64,000 nucleotides of DNA from Caballeronia sp. dw_276 (lineage in GTDB: Bacteria > Pseudomonadota > Gammaproteobacteria > Burkholderiales > Burkholderiaceae). The position numbers were made by a program, and so were the translations under genes. Under the pieces are notes generated by a model. The model had not been told where the DNA came from, did no database searches, and saw nothing but the letters and a program-made list of their open reading frames with translations. The stretch lies in assembly GCF_018449635.1 (NCBI RefSeq), contig NZ_JAAVUV010000001.1:248001-312000 (forward strand). Direction: 5' to 3'. Shown here one piece after another: positions 39,873 through 48,238 of the stretch. Position 1 is the first letter of the stretch; the number at the start of each line of letters is the position of its first letter.

Positions 39873-40454
39873 ATGACACAGCTTCACGACCCCTCGGCGC
39901 CCGCCCATTCGACCAGGCACTCCGCTGCACGCCGGCGATTCGTCCTCGGCGCATGTGCGTCGGCAGTCGCGCTCGCGTTCACATCGGCGGGAATGGGGTT
40001 TCCTTCACTCTTCTCGCAGGCATTCGCCGATACCCCTCCCGCCGGCCTCGAAGGTTTCCTCCTGCTCTCGCGCAAGCTCACCGGCCGCACGAGCTTCGAC
40101 CCCGCATTGGCGCAGCGCGTGTACGACGCGTTATCGAAGTCGGATAGCGAGTTCGTCGCGAACGTCACCGCGCTCAACGAATGGCTCGCAGCGCATGGTG
40201 GCGTGCCATCGGACACGGTCACGCAGGCGCTGAAAGCCGATACACCCAAGCTCGCCGGCACGGTCACCGCTGTCATGCGCGCGTGGTATCTGGGTCTGGT
40301 CGGCGATGGGCCGCACACGAGCGTCGTGGCTTACGAACGCGCGCTGATGTTCGATCCGGTCAACGACGTGCTGACCATCCCATCCTATTGCCGCGATGTC
40401 CCGTTCTACTGGACGCAAAAGCCGCCGGCAGTTGGCGCGCCGAACGCCGCCTGA
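39873..40454 (+). CDS. FAD-dependent glucose/sorbitol dehydrogenase small (gamma) subunit, Tat-exported
   Basis: The ATG at 39873 gives 193 aa. The N-terminus carries a twin-arginine signal (ARRRFVLGACASAVALAF) ending near AFA. The mature part (GLEGFLLLSRKLTGRTSFDP, then AWYLGLVGDG and FDPVNDVLTIPSYCRDVPFYW) matches the small subunit of membrane-bound FAD sugar dehydrogenases. In Burkholderia cepacia glucose dehydrogenase this subunit is the hitchhiker chaperone that carries the folded catalytic subunit through the Tat pore. The catalytic gene follows after 81 bp. The ribosome site is weak (GGGA 10 bases upstream). Confidence 0.88.
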   Translation: MTQLHDPSAPAHSTRHSAARRRFVLGACASAVALAFTSAGMGFPSLFSQAFADTPPAGLEGFLLLSRKLTGRTSFDPALAQRVYDALSKSDSEFVANVTALNEWLAAHGGVPSDTVTQALKADTPKLAGTVTAVMRAWYLGLVGDGPHTSVVAYERALMFDPVNDVLTIPSYCRDVPFYWTQKPPAVGAPNAA

Positions 40455-40535
40455 CGCAGGCCGTATAAAAATCACGCCGGCGCGTGGCTGATCAGCGCGA
40501 CCGCAGCATATAAGCACCTCACAGGACAATACATA

Positions 40536-42137
40536 ATGGCAAATTCGAATTCGGCCGATGTCGTGGTCGTCGGATCCGGCGTCGCGGGCGGCTTGGTCGC
40601 CCATCAGCTCGCAAGCGCGGGCGCATCGGTGATCCTGCTCGAAGCCGGGCCGCGCATTCCGCGTTGGCAGATCGTCGAGAACTTCCGCAATTCGCCCGCG
40701 AAATCGGATTTCGCGACGCCGTATCCATCCACGCCTTACGCGCCACATCCCGAGTATTCGCCCGAGAACAACTATCTGATTCAGAAGGGCGAGTATCCCT
40801 ATGCATCGCAATACTTGCGGCTCGTAGGCGGCACGACGTGGCACTGGGCCGCAGCCGCATGGCGTCTGTTGCCCGCCGACTTCAAAATCAGGACGCTGTA
40901 TGGCGTAGGTCGCGACTGGCCGATCTCGTATGAAACGCTGGAGCCGTGGTATCAGGCGGCCGAGGTCCAACTGGGGGTATCGGGTCCGGGGCGCGATGTC
41001 GATCTCGGTTCGCCGCGCTCCAAACCGTATCCCATGGACATGTTGCCGCTCTCCTACATGGACCAGCGCTTCTCCGATGTCCTCAACGCCGACTCATTCC
41101 ACGTCGTGCCGGAACCGGTCGCACGCAATAGCCGCCCGTACGATTCGCGCCCCACGTGCTGCGGCAACAACAATTGCATGCCCATCTGCCCGATCGCGGC
41201 CATGTACAACGGCGTCACGCACGCAGAGAAAGCGGAACGCGCGGGCGCGAAGCTGATCCCGCAAGCCGTGGTCTACAAGATCGAATCCGACGACAAAGGC
41301 CTGATCACGGCCGTCCACTACAAGGACCCGAACGGCAACAGCACGCGCGTCACGGGCAAGCTTTTCGTGCTGGCGGCGAACGGCATCGAAACGCCGAAGC
41401 TGATGTTGCAATCCGTGTCCGACAGGTTCAAGACCGGGATTGGCAACAGCTCGGACCAGGTTGGCCGCAACCTGATGGATCACCCTGGAACCGGCGTGAC
41501 GTTCCTCGCCAACGAAACCTTGTGGCCGGGACGCGGGCCGATGGAAATGACGTCCATCGTCAATTTCCGCGATGGCGCTTTCCGCTCCGAATACGCGGCG
41601 AAGAAGCTGCATCTGTCGAATGGCGTGCCGACCATGGCGATCACAGCGGATCTCATCGCGAAGGGTTTGAGCGGGGCCGAGCTCGATCGCCAGATTCGCG
41701 ATCGCGCGGCGCGCACCATGAACATCAACAGCTTCCACGAGCATCTGGCCGAAACGCAGAACCGCGTGCTGCCGTCATCGGACCACAAGGATTCGCTCGG
41801 CATTCCGCAACCCGAGATCTATTACTCCATCAACGATTACGTGAAGAAAAGCGCCGCCGATACCCGCACGCATTACGCGCGCATCGCGGAATTGTTCGGC
41901 GGCACGGAGATCACCTTCGACGATAAGTTCGCTCCGAACAATCACATCATGGGCACGACGATCATGGGCGCCGACCCGAAGGATTCCGTGGTCGATACCG
42001 AATGCCGCACGCACGACCATCCGAATCTGTTCGTGGCCGGAAGCGCGGTGATGCCGACGGCGGCATCGGTGAATTGCACGTTGACGCTGTCCGCGTTGTC
42101 GCTGCGTCTCGCCGACAAACTGAAGAAAGAACTTTGA
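40536..42137 (+). CDS. FAD-dependent glucose/polyol dehydrogenase catalytic (alpha) subunit, GMC family
   Basis: A 533-aa GMC oxidoreductase without its own signal peptide. The FAD-binding VVVGSGVAGGLVAHQLAS starts near residue 10. Four cysteines (208, 209, 214 and 218, in CCGNNNCMPIC) have the same spacing I recall for the 3Fe-4S cluster of B. cepacia FAD glucose dehydrogenase. The C-terminal GMC active site is NHIMGTTIMG plus ASVNCTLTLSALSLRLAD, with His and Asn. It should oxidise a sugar or polyol in the periplasm and pass electrons through the iron-sulfur cluster to the cytochrome encoded next. Glucose, gluconate, sorbitol and fructose enzymes are close relatives, so the substrate is not certain. 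Confidence 0.9.
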   Translation: MANSNSADVVVVGSGVAGGLVAHQLASAGASVILLEAGPRIPRWQIVENFRNSPAKSDFATPYPSTPYAPHPEYSPENNYLIQKGEYPYASQYLRLVGGTTWHWAAAAWRLLPADFKIRTLYGVGRDWPISYETLEPWYQAAEVQLGVSGPGRDVDLGSPRSKPYPMDMLPLSYMDQRFSDVLNADSFHVVPEPVARNSRPYDSRPTCCGNNNCMPICPIAAMYNGVTHAEKAERAGAKLIPQAVVYKIESDDKGLITAVHYKDPNGNSTRVTGKLFVLAANGIETPKLMLQSVSDRFKTGIGNSSDQVGRNLMDHPGTGVTFLANETLWPGRGPMEMTSIVNFRDGAFRSEYAAKKLHLSNGVPTMAITADLIAKGLSGAELDRQIRDRAARTMNINSFHEHLAETQNRVLPSSDHKDSLGIPQPEIYYSINDYVKKSAADTRTHYARIAELFGGTEITFDDKFAPNNHIMGTTIMGADPKDSVVDTECRTHDHPNLFVAGSAVMPTAASVNCTLTLSALSLRLADKLKKEL

Positions 42138-42157
42138 TTGCGCGCCGACGGAGAGCC

Positions 42158-43543
42158 ATGATGAAGAACCACAAACCCCGCGACGCCCGCACATCCATAA
42201 AACGTTTTGGCGCCGCGCTCGCGGTGCTTGCACTCGGCATAGCCGGAGCGATGAATGTCCATTCCCTGATAGAACCCGCGCAGGCGCAAACGGCCGCAGG
42301 CGCTGCAAATGGCGCGGAAACGGCCACGACCGTCAAGGACAACCAAGCTGGTGCCGATTTGATCAAGCGCGGCGAATACCTCGCGCGCGCGGGCGACTGC
42401 ATCGCGTGTCATACCGCCGATAAAGCCCGTCCCTTCGCTGGCGGCCTGCCCATCAACACGCCGTTCGGGACCATCTACACGCCGAACATCACCAGCGATC
42501 CGGACACTGGAATCGGCCGATGGACCGATGCCGACTTCCTTCGCGCAATGCACGAGGGTCTTGGCAAGGGCGGCGAGCGCTTGTATCCGGCGTTCCCGTA
42601 TGCGGATTACACGAAGGTCACGGACGGCGACGTGCTCGCCATCCGCGCCTACCTCAACACGCTCGCGCCAATCCACTATTCACCGCCGCGCAACGAGATG
42701 TCGTTTCCGTTCAACCAACGCTGGCTGATGGTGTTCTGGAACATGTTCAACTTCAAGGAAGGCCGTTTCGTACCTGATCCGAAGCAGAGCGCCGAGGTGA
42801 ATCGCGGGGCGTATCTGGTCGAAGGTCTCGCGCATTGCGAGGAATGCCATACGCCGCGCAACATCACGCAAGGCCTCAAATCGAGTGAACGCTTCAGCGG
42901 CGCCGAGCTTTCTGGCTGGCATGCGTACAACATCACGCCGGACAAGAATGCGGGCGTTGGCAACTGGACGGACGATGAACTCGCGCAATATCTTGCCACC
43001 GGTGCCGTGCATGGCCGCGCAAACGCAGCAGGCCCGATGGCCGATGTCATTCAGAACAGCACGCAATACATGAGCTCGGAAGACTTGCGTTCGATGGTCG
43101 CGTATTTGCGTACGATTCCGGCTCAAGGCGGCGGCGATGCCCGTCCGCGCGATTCCTTCGGCAAGCCAACCAGCGAGGACGTCATCGCGATGCGCGGCAC
43201 ACAGGTGAGCGGCGTGAACGGCGCGCAGTTGTTCATCGCCAATTGCGCGACGTGCCATAGCTGGACCGGCGAAGGACGTGGTGGAAGTGCTGCGGGCGCG
43301 TATCCATCGCTGATTCATAACAGCGTGGTCGGGGCATCGGCGGCGAACAATCTGACCATGGTCATGCTGCATGGCGTGAATCGCGAGACGAAAACGGCCA
43401 ATGTCTTCATGCCGGCCTTCGCCGATCAGCTCAACGACGAGCAAATCGCCGCCATCAGCAACTATGTGACGAAGACCTTCGGCAATCCACAATCGACTAC
43501 GACCGGCGCCCAGGTTGCCAAATTGCGCGCCACGCCGCAGTAA
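42158..43543 (+). CDS. Triheme cytochrome c subunit of the sugar dehydrogenase
   Basis: The ATG at 42158 follows GGAGAG and gives 461 aa. A signal peptide (KRFGAALAVLALGIAGAM, cleavage near AQAQ) sends it to the periplasm. Three CxxCH heme sites are seen: CIACH (Cys81), CEECH (Cys227) and CATCH (Cys363). This is the usual three-domain electron-transfer subunit that links the catalytic subunit to ubiquinone or terminal oxidases at the inner membrane. It starts 20 bp after the catalytic gene, completing a gamma-alpha-beta operon. Confidence 0.93.
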   Translation: MMKNHKPRDARTSIKRFGAALAVLALGIAGAMNVHSLIEPAQAQTAAGAANGAETATTVKDNQAGADLIKRGEYLARAGDCIACHTADKARPFAGGLPINTPFGTIYTPNITSDPDTGIGRWTDADFLRAMHEGLGKGGERLYPAFPYADYTKVTDGDVLAIRAYLNTLAPIHYSPPRNEMSFPFNQRWLMVFWNMFNFKEGRFVPDPKQSAEVNRGAYLVEGLAHCEECHTPRNITQGLKSSERFSGAELSGWHAYNITPDKNAGVGNWTDDELAQYLATGAVHGRANAAGPMADVIQNSTQYMSSEDLRSMVAYLRTIPAQGGGDARPRDSFGKPTSEDVIAMRGTQVSGVNGAQLFIANCATCHSWTGEGRGGSAAGAYPSLIHNSVVGASAANNLTMVMLHGVNRETKTANVFMPAFADQLNDEQIAAISNYVTKTFGNPQSTTTGAQVAKLRATPQ

Positions 43544-43707
43544 TTGGTGGATTAGGTATGTATTAAATGCGCGTTTGTGCGGTGCGGCACGGCAAATTTT
43601 GCCTTGTCGCATTGCGGAGATTGCGTATCGGCGGCGCGCGTTTCAGAATGTGAACTTGCTTTCAAGATTGGGCGCGCTTGTGCGCCGTGTACGAAGAAGA
43701 TTTGGCT

Positions 43708-44445
43708 ATGACTGCTGCTACACATCCCGTCGTTTGTTGGCATCCGGCGAACAAGCTTGGCCGTGACCTCGTGGTCGGCGACCTGCATGGTTGCGTCGAC
43801 GCATTGCGTTATCTGCTGAATGAAATCGGCTTCGATGGCGCCCGCGACCGGCTGTTCTCCGTCGGCGACCTGGTCGATCGCGGCAGCGATTCGCTCGCGG
43901 CGCTGGATTTGCTCGACCAGCCCTGGTTTTATCCCGTGCTCGGCAACCACGAAGACGCTTTGTGCGCCGTCGCCAACGGCCGCATGCAGCGTCACGTCTG
44001 GTATTCGATCGGCGGCGCGTGGGCATCGAATCTGAGCGACGAACAGTTGCAACGCCTGGCCGGGAAGTTGGCAAGCGTGCCGCTCGTGCGCATAGTCGGT
44101 GACGGCGCCACGCGCTTCAACGTGCTGCACGCAGAATTTTTTGGCAGCGACGCCGATCTGGAAGTTGCCTATTTCCCCGACGATGTCCGCCAGCAATTGC
44201 TGTGGGGACGCTCGCTCGCGCTCGGCACGGGAAAGCCTTCCACGCAGCGGGGTTTGTCGCCTACGTATTGCGGGCATACGCCGGTCAAGGCGATCAAGCA
44301 GATCGGGGCGCAGATTTTTATCGATACCGGCGCGTACACGGACGACGGACGGCTGACGATTGTGGAGGCCGGGACGGATCAAAGATGGTCGGTCAAGCAG
44401 GGCTGGGCGAAGGGCGCCGGGTCGCTGGCCGAGGGATTCCGCTAA
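43708..44445 (+). CDS. PP2A-like metallophosphoesterase (Ser/Thr phosphatase or ApaH-like)
   Basis: A 245-aa protein from the ATG at 43708. The dinuclear-metal motifs appear in order: VVGDLHGCVDALRYLL, SVGDLVDRGSDSL, VLGNHEDALC and near the end TYCGHTPVKAI and IDTGAY. These are shared by bacterial PrpA/PrpB-type protein phosphatases and diadenosine tetraphosphatases, so the substrate cannot be chosen from sequence alone. No signal peptide is seen; cytoplasmic action is inferred. The gene is not obviously in an operon. Confidence 0.88.
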   Translation: MTAATHPVVCWHPANKLGRDLVVGDLHGCVDALRYLLNEIGFDGARDRLFSVGDLVDRGSDSLAALDLLDQPWFYPVLGNHEDALCAVANGRMQRHVWYSIGGAWASNLSDEQLQRLAGKLASVPLVRIVGDGATRFNVLHAEFFGSDADLEVAYFPDDVRQQLLWGRSLALGTGKPSTQRGLSPTYCGHTPVKAIKQIGAQIFIDTGAYTDDGRLTIVEAGTDQRWSVKQGWAKGAGSLAEGFR

Positions 44446-44525
44446 AACGCGCGAACGGTCGCGGCATTACGCTTGCTTAGTCCTCCCAAACCGCCCGACG
44501 GGCGACTTCTGCGAGACTAGCAATA

Positions 44526-45848
44526 ATGCCGACCTCCCCAGTCACAGATTCTGTCACCGACTCATCCACCGATATCAAAGGCTGCCCGGAAGACCTGCCG
44601 CCGGGTCTGCGCTACGTCGATGATTCCCGCGCCGGCTACACGCGCGAATGGAAAAACGGCGCGTTCGTCTACTTCAACACCCAGGGCAAACAACTTTCCG
44701 ACGATGCCGACGTCAAGCGCATCAACGCCCTGGCAATCCCGCCAGCCTACACGAACGTCTGGATCTGCCCGGACCCGCGTGGACATCTGCAGGCCACCGG
44801 ACGCGACGCGCGCGGCCGCAAACAATACAGATATCACCCGCAATGGCGCGAAACGCGCGACGCCACCAAATACGAACGCATGCTCGCGTTCAGCGCAGTC
44901 CTGCCGAAACTGCGCGCCCGCGTCGCACGCGACCTCGACTTGCAAGGCATGCCGCGCGACAAGGTTCTGGCGACCGTTGTCCGGTTGCTCGACACCACGC
45001 TCGTTCGCGTTGGCAGCGAAGAATATGCGCGGGACAATAAGTCCTATGGCCTGACCACCCTTCGCAAAAAGCACCTCAGCGTCAAATCCGGCACGCTGCG
45101 CTTTCAGTTTCGCGGCAAGAGCGGGATTGACCACGATGTATCGGTGAGTGATCCGCGAATCGCGAAAATTGTGAAACGATGCATGGATTTGCCGGGACAT
45201 GAACTCTTCCAGTATCTCGATGCCGACGGTCAGCGCCACGCCATCAGCTCCTCCGATATCAACGACTATCTCCACGAAATCACCGGCGCCGATTTCACCG
45301 CGAAGGATTATCGGACGTGGGCGGGCAGCGTGTTTGCGCTGGCCGCGCTGCGCAAGCTCGCCTGGGAAACGGTGACCGAGGCGCGCAAGCATGTGGTGGG
45401 GACGATCAAGGAGGTATCGAAGATGTTGCGCAATACGCCGGCTGTCTGCCGCAAATGTTATGTGCATCCGGCGGTGATCGAGGCATTCGAAGCCGGCGTA
45501 CTCGCCGATGAACTGCCGGCGTCACGCCGCTCAGGCCTCAAATCCGATGAAGCAACGCTCGCCATTTTTCTCGAACAGGATGCAAAACGCCGCGCGCGTG
45601 AAGCGGCTCGCGCCCGCAAGGGCAAGGCGAATACGGCAGACCCGAGTCTGGCGCGGTTGCTGACAAAATCCAGCCAGAAAGCCGCCGCTTTGAAGAGTTC
45701 GGGCAAGGACGTGAAGGCGGAAGCACTTGCTGCGGTCAAAGCGGCCTCGGGAAAACAGGCCTCGCCGAAGGTGAAATCAAAAGCCGCGCGGCCAGCGACG
45801 AAAAAGATCGCGCGGGTGCGCTCGCCGACGGCAGTTGCCATCGGCTGA
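44526..45848 (+). CDS. DNA topoisomerase IB (poxvirus-like)
   Basis: The 440-aa protein relaxes supercoils by nicking one strand through a 3'-phosphotyrosine. The catalytic core has VGSEEYARDNKSYGLTTLRK (Arg-containing pocket), RTWAGSVFALAAL and the tyrosine in CRKCYVHPAVIEAFEAG. The N-terminal domain includes INALAIPPAYTNVWICPDPR. The C-terminal 110 residues are a Lys/Ala-rich tail resembling histone-like tails, probably for DNA contact. Such enzymes occur in many soil and environmental bacteria alongside topoisomerase I; their role is not well defined. The ATG is at 44526. Confidence 0.93.
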   Translation: MPTSPVTDSVTDSSTDIKGCPEDLPPGLRYVDDSRAGYTREWKNGAFVYFNTQGKQLSDDADVKRINALAIPPAYTNVWICPDPRGHLQATGRDARGRKQYRYHPQWRETRDATKYERMLAFSAVLPKLRARVARDLDLQGMPRDKVLATVVRLLDTTLVRVGSEEYARDNKSYGLTTLRKKHLSVKSGTLRFQFRGKSGIDHDVSVSDPRIAKIVKRCMDLPGHELFQYLDADGQRHAISSSDINDYLHEITGADFTAKDYRTWAGSVFALAALRKLAWETVTEARKHVVGTIKEVSKMLRNTPAVCRKCYVHPAVIEAFEAGVLADELPASRRSGLKSDEATLAIFLEQDAKRRAREAARARKGKANTADPSLARLLTKSSQKAAALKSSGKDVKAEALAAVKAASGKQASPKVKSKAARPATKKIARVRSPTAVAIG

Positions 45849-45861
45849 TTGGCTCAGAAAA

Positions 45862-46599
45862 CTAGCCGACCTTGCTCATCTCATAGACGTTCGTGACCGT
45901 TTCGCCGTTCCATTCGTACTCCAGATACGCGGCATGGTGGCAATCGCGCAGCAAGGTCGTGCGAAACGCGGCGAGACATTCGCCGCCTTCATCCCGCACC
46001 GACGGATACGCGATCCCGCGCGCGCCTGCCTTGCGTGCCGCGCGTCCCAGCGTCTGTCCCGCCGCGTAATCCGATGGCGACAGAATCTCCGGATCGAGCG
46101 CGCTTTGGGTCAAGCGGCCGCCGCAGAGATCGAGCACTTCCCCTTGCGCCGATACCGTATAAAGCCGCATTTGCTGACGCAGCGGTGCCTGTTGGGTATG
46201 CGCGAGAAAAAGCGCCGAGTGGTATCGCGTTTCTTCGATCGCCGTGCGTCTTTCGCGCGCGCAATAAAACACGCCGTAGGTGCCATCTGAGAAGCGGCTG
46301 CCGTTCGGGTTCAGATGCGTGAACGCGGCCATGATCGGGCCGTAACCAGCGCCATACCGGCGTTCGTCGGACGGGACCAGGTCCAGTTCGCCCACTTCTG
46401 TTCGCAGGCGGTCGTTGGTCATGGCTTCGAGCGCATAAAGGGCTTCGAAATCTTGCGGCGACGCCACGCGGTCAAAGAGATTGACGGCCGGAAACCGCGT
46501 TGGAATCACGCGATATGCCGGCGACCAGTCGAGTTCAGCGTGCGGCCAGCGAGCACGCCAGTCGTTCTCTGCCTCGGGCACATTGGATAGATTGCTCAC
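45862..46599 (-). CDS. RES-domain toxin of a RES-Xre module
   Basis: A 245-aa protein with the RES fold: YRVIPTRFPAVNLFDR near residue 30, then RFSDGTYGVFYCARERRTAI with the conserved Arg, Tyr and Glu, and a late SDYAAGQTLGRAARKAGARG segment with the conserved Ser region. RES toxins characterised elsewhere degrade NAD+ or modify phosphoribosyl pyrophosphate synthetase. Its ATG overlaps the antitoxin stop by 4 bases, as usual in this family. It is complete, so probably active when not held by the antitoxin. Confidence 0.9.
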   Translation of the reverse strand: MSNLSNVPEAENDWRARWPHAELDWSPAYRVIPTRFPAVNLFDRVASPQDFEALYALEAMTNDRLRTEVGELDLVPSDERRYGAGYGPIMAAFTHLNPNGSRFSDGTYGVFYCARERRTAIEETRYHSALFLAHTQQAPLRQQMRLYTVSAQGEVLDLCGGRLTQSALDPEILSPSDYAAGQTLGRAARKAGARGIAYPSVRDEGGECLAAFRTTLLRDCHHAAYLEYEWNGETVTNVYEMSKVG

Positions 46600-47018
46600 G
46601 CCCAGCCGCCTCGCATTGCATCCAGATACTGGCGGACAGCCACCAGATCGCTGACATTGCCCGCAAGCATGCGGTCGAGCGCGCGCCGTCCGCCGAACGG
46701 CGGGGCGGTGTTCGCGCGCTTGATCCAGCCATCGGCGGCTTCGGGTTGGGGCAACAGGATTTGCAGCGCTTTATAAATGCCGAGAATCAGCGAAAGCCGC
46801 TCGAGCGTGTCGCGGCCAAGGCGTGCGGTTTGCGGCGCCGCTTTCCATTTGAAAAACGTGGAACGGCCGGGAGTACCGAGCAGGACGATTTGCTCGTCGG
46901 CGGAGAGGGTCCAGTCGTTTGCGATACTGAAAAATGCGCGCAGACCGGCTGCGGACATATCGGCAATGGAAGGTCGGGGCGCCTGCACAGGGCGCGCGAC
47001 GCGTTGAACGCGGGGCAT
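46596..47018 (-). CDS. Xre/MbcA/ParS-type antitoxin (DUF2384) of the RES toxin
   Basis: The 140-aa protein has an N-terminal Xre-like helical DNA-binding part (AFFSIANDWTLSADEQIVLL, then GRSTFFKWKAAP). A C-terminal DUF2384 segment follows (LSLILGIYKALQILLPQPEA, then NTAPPFGGRRALDRMLAG, ending DLVAVRQYLDAMRGGW). The final part is the usual toxin-contact element. A palindromic operator lies 36-51 bp upstream, consistent with autoregulation by the complex. It precedes the toxin gene with a 4-base overlap. Confidence 0.9.
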   Translation of the reverse strand: MPRVQRVARPVQAPRPSIADMSAAGLRAFFSIANDWTLSADEQIVLLGTPGRSTFFKWKAAPQTARLGRDTLERLSLILGIYKALQILLPQPEAADGWIKRANTAPPFGGRRALDRMLAGNVSDLVAVRQYLDAMRGGWA

Positions 47019-47053
47019 GGCATGAGTCTCTATTTGAACTTGAATCGTATATT

Positions 47054-47069
47054 AGTCCATTTATGGACT
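47054..47069. promoter_or_regulatory. Palindromic operator of the RES-Xre operon
   Basis: AGTCCAT and ATGGACT form a perfect 7-bp inverted repeat with a 2-base centre in an AT-rich region, 36 bp before the antitoxin start. Toxin-antitoxin complexes usually bind such sites; binding here is inferred. Confidence 0.65.
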
Positions 47070-47109
47070 TAATCAAGTTTTATCGAGAATCGCCGATGCC
47101 GCTCGTTGA

Positions 47110-47376
47110 TCAAACGCTTCCGTCCGAATCCGGGGGACCGTAGCGCCGTCCGGAAATGTGCGCGCGAAGCACTTCCGCGATCTCGGACGTCGTGAATTCC
47201 GCCGGCACCACGCTCAGCTGGCTGCAAGGGTCGCTCTTGCGTGCCCACTCGACCATCCGGTACGCCTTGCCCCAAGGTCGCTCGACGGCTTCGGAAAGGC
47301 GGCACTGATGCAACGGCAACGCGTGCTCGGTTTTCATCGTCAACTTGATGTTCTGAAACGATGCGCTGGCGGCCAT
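47110..47376 (-). CDS. Hypothetical protein, 88 aa
   Basis: No family was recognised. The ATG at 47376 has GAGGA 7 bases upstream on the minus strand, which supports translation. The product is soluble with no signal peptide or membrane segment; two cysteines (LHQCRLSEA and DPCSQLS) and a C-terminal FTTSEIAEVLRAHISGRR helix are visible. It ends 41 bp before the RES-Xre operator on the same strand, but no link to the toxin system can be shown. It may be a conserved Burkholderiaceae hypothetical. Confidence 0.6.
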   Translation of the reverse strand: MAASASFQNIKLTMKTEHALPLHQCRLSEAVERPWGKAYRMVEWARKSDPCSQLSVVPAEFTTSEIAEVLRAHISGRRYGPPDSDGSV

Positions 47377-47553
47377 GGCGTGTCCTCGCGTGAAAGCCCC
47401 GGTGAAAAGTCGCCAGAGACTGGCGGTATTGAAAGCTCGCGTTGTGAAATGTGCCCTCCGACAATTAAGCGCAACTTAAACGCGACGGGTTTACGCGCAT
47501 ACTTCGGAACTCACCAGATCGCCGCACGGGTACTGTTCTCACGCGCGGCATTA

Positions 47554-47569
47554 CTGTATATTCATACAG
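47554..47569. promoter_or_regulatory. LexA (SOS) box
   Basis: CTGTATATTCATACAG fits the CTG-N10-CAG LexA consensus with an AT-rich alternating centre and only two differences from the ideal E. coli CTGTATATATATACAG. It ends 25 bp before the ATG at 47595. A TATATT hexamer inside the box (47557-47562) could be the -10, so LexA would block initiation directly. Confidence 0.75.
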
Positions 47570-47594
47570 GTTGATGCTATTGCATGGACACGAA

Positions 47595-47825
47595 ATGAAC
47601 CGCCCTGAGAGCCATTCTTCTGCTGAGGCCGCCGCGCTCGCGCGGTATGTGCAGGCAACGCGCGCGGTATCGGCGGCATTCAATGCCACTCGCGCCGAGC
47701 CGGAACTCGGCGCAGGCGGCGGAACGGTCGCGTTGGCGCTGCAGCGGCTTGACAGCGCGTTGCTTGAACTCGACACATCGCAGCGCTCGCTCGACGCTAT
47801 ACTTTCGCGCGCTGGTGGACACTGA
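47595..47825 (+). CDS. Hypothetical small protein behind a LexA box, 76 aa
   Basis: No family was recognised. From the ATG at 47595 the product is 76 aa, Ala-rich and probably all helical, with one helix around residues 8-33 (AEAAALARYVQATRAVSAAF) and another around 47-70 (ALQRLDSALLELDTSQRSLD). There is no signal peptide or membrane segment. A TTG at 47571 is an alternative start, but it touches the LexA box. The box directly upstream suggests induction by DNA damage; by size and position it could be an SOS effector such as a division or polymerase modulator, but the sequence does not show which. Confidence 0.65.
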   Translation: MNRPESHSSAEAAALARYVQATRAVSAAFNATRAEPELGAGGGTVALALQRLDSALLELDTSQRSLDAILSRAGGH

Positions 47826-47844
47826 ACAATCTGGAGCGCTTGCT

Positions 47845-48216
47845 GTGAGACCTGTTTTATCCGCACTTTCATCGAACGTCGTACTGGCTTTGCTGGCTGC
47901 ATCCCTGAGTGCAGGATCCGCCGCCGCAATGGCCGCCGAACGTTATGTCGAAGTCTGGAATCCGCCTGAATCGCAATTGCACACGCCCAAGACCAAGACC
48001 CGCAGCGTCGTATCCGCGCAGTCCAAGAAGAAGCGCAAGAGCGGACCCGCCGTCAAACAAGTCGCCGACAGAACCATGTCCCCGCCACCGGCATTGACGG
48101 TTGCGCCTTCGGCGTCACCGAACGCGGGTCGTGCGAAGGCCGTGCCGAAATCGACCGATTCATTGCCGAAGCTGCCGCCGCTGATCGGTCCGGATGGGCG
48201 AGTCCTTCGCGTATGA
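47845..48216 (+). CDS. Hypothetical exported basic protein, 123 aa
   Basis: The GTG at 47845, with GGAG 8 bases upstream, starts 19 bp after the 76-aa gene, so the two may share the LexA-controlled transcript. The first 30 residues are a Sec-type signal peptide (NVVLALLAASLSAGSAAAMA) cleaved near AAERYVEVW. The mature part is Lys/Pro/Ser-rich and probably disordered (KKKRKSGPAVKQ), ending LPPLIGPDGRVLRV. It would be periplasmic or secreted. Function is unknown. SDR gene stops converge with it 22 bp away. Confidence 0.7.
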   Translation: MRPVLSALSSNVVLALLAASLSAGSAAAMAAERYVEVWNPPESQLHTPKTKTRSVVSAQSKKKRKSGPAVKQVADRTMSPPPALTVAPSASPNAGRAKAVPKSTDSLPKLPPLIGPDGRVLRV

Positions 48217-48238
48217 TCGCGCGGCCGGCTCAGAGCAG

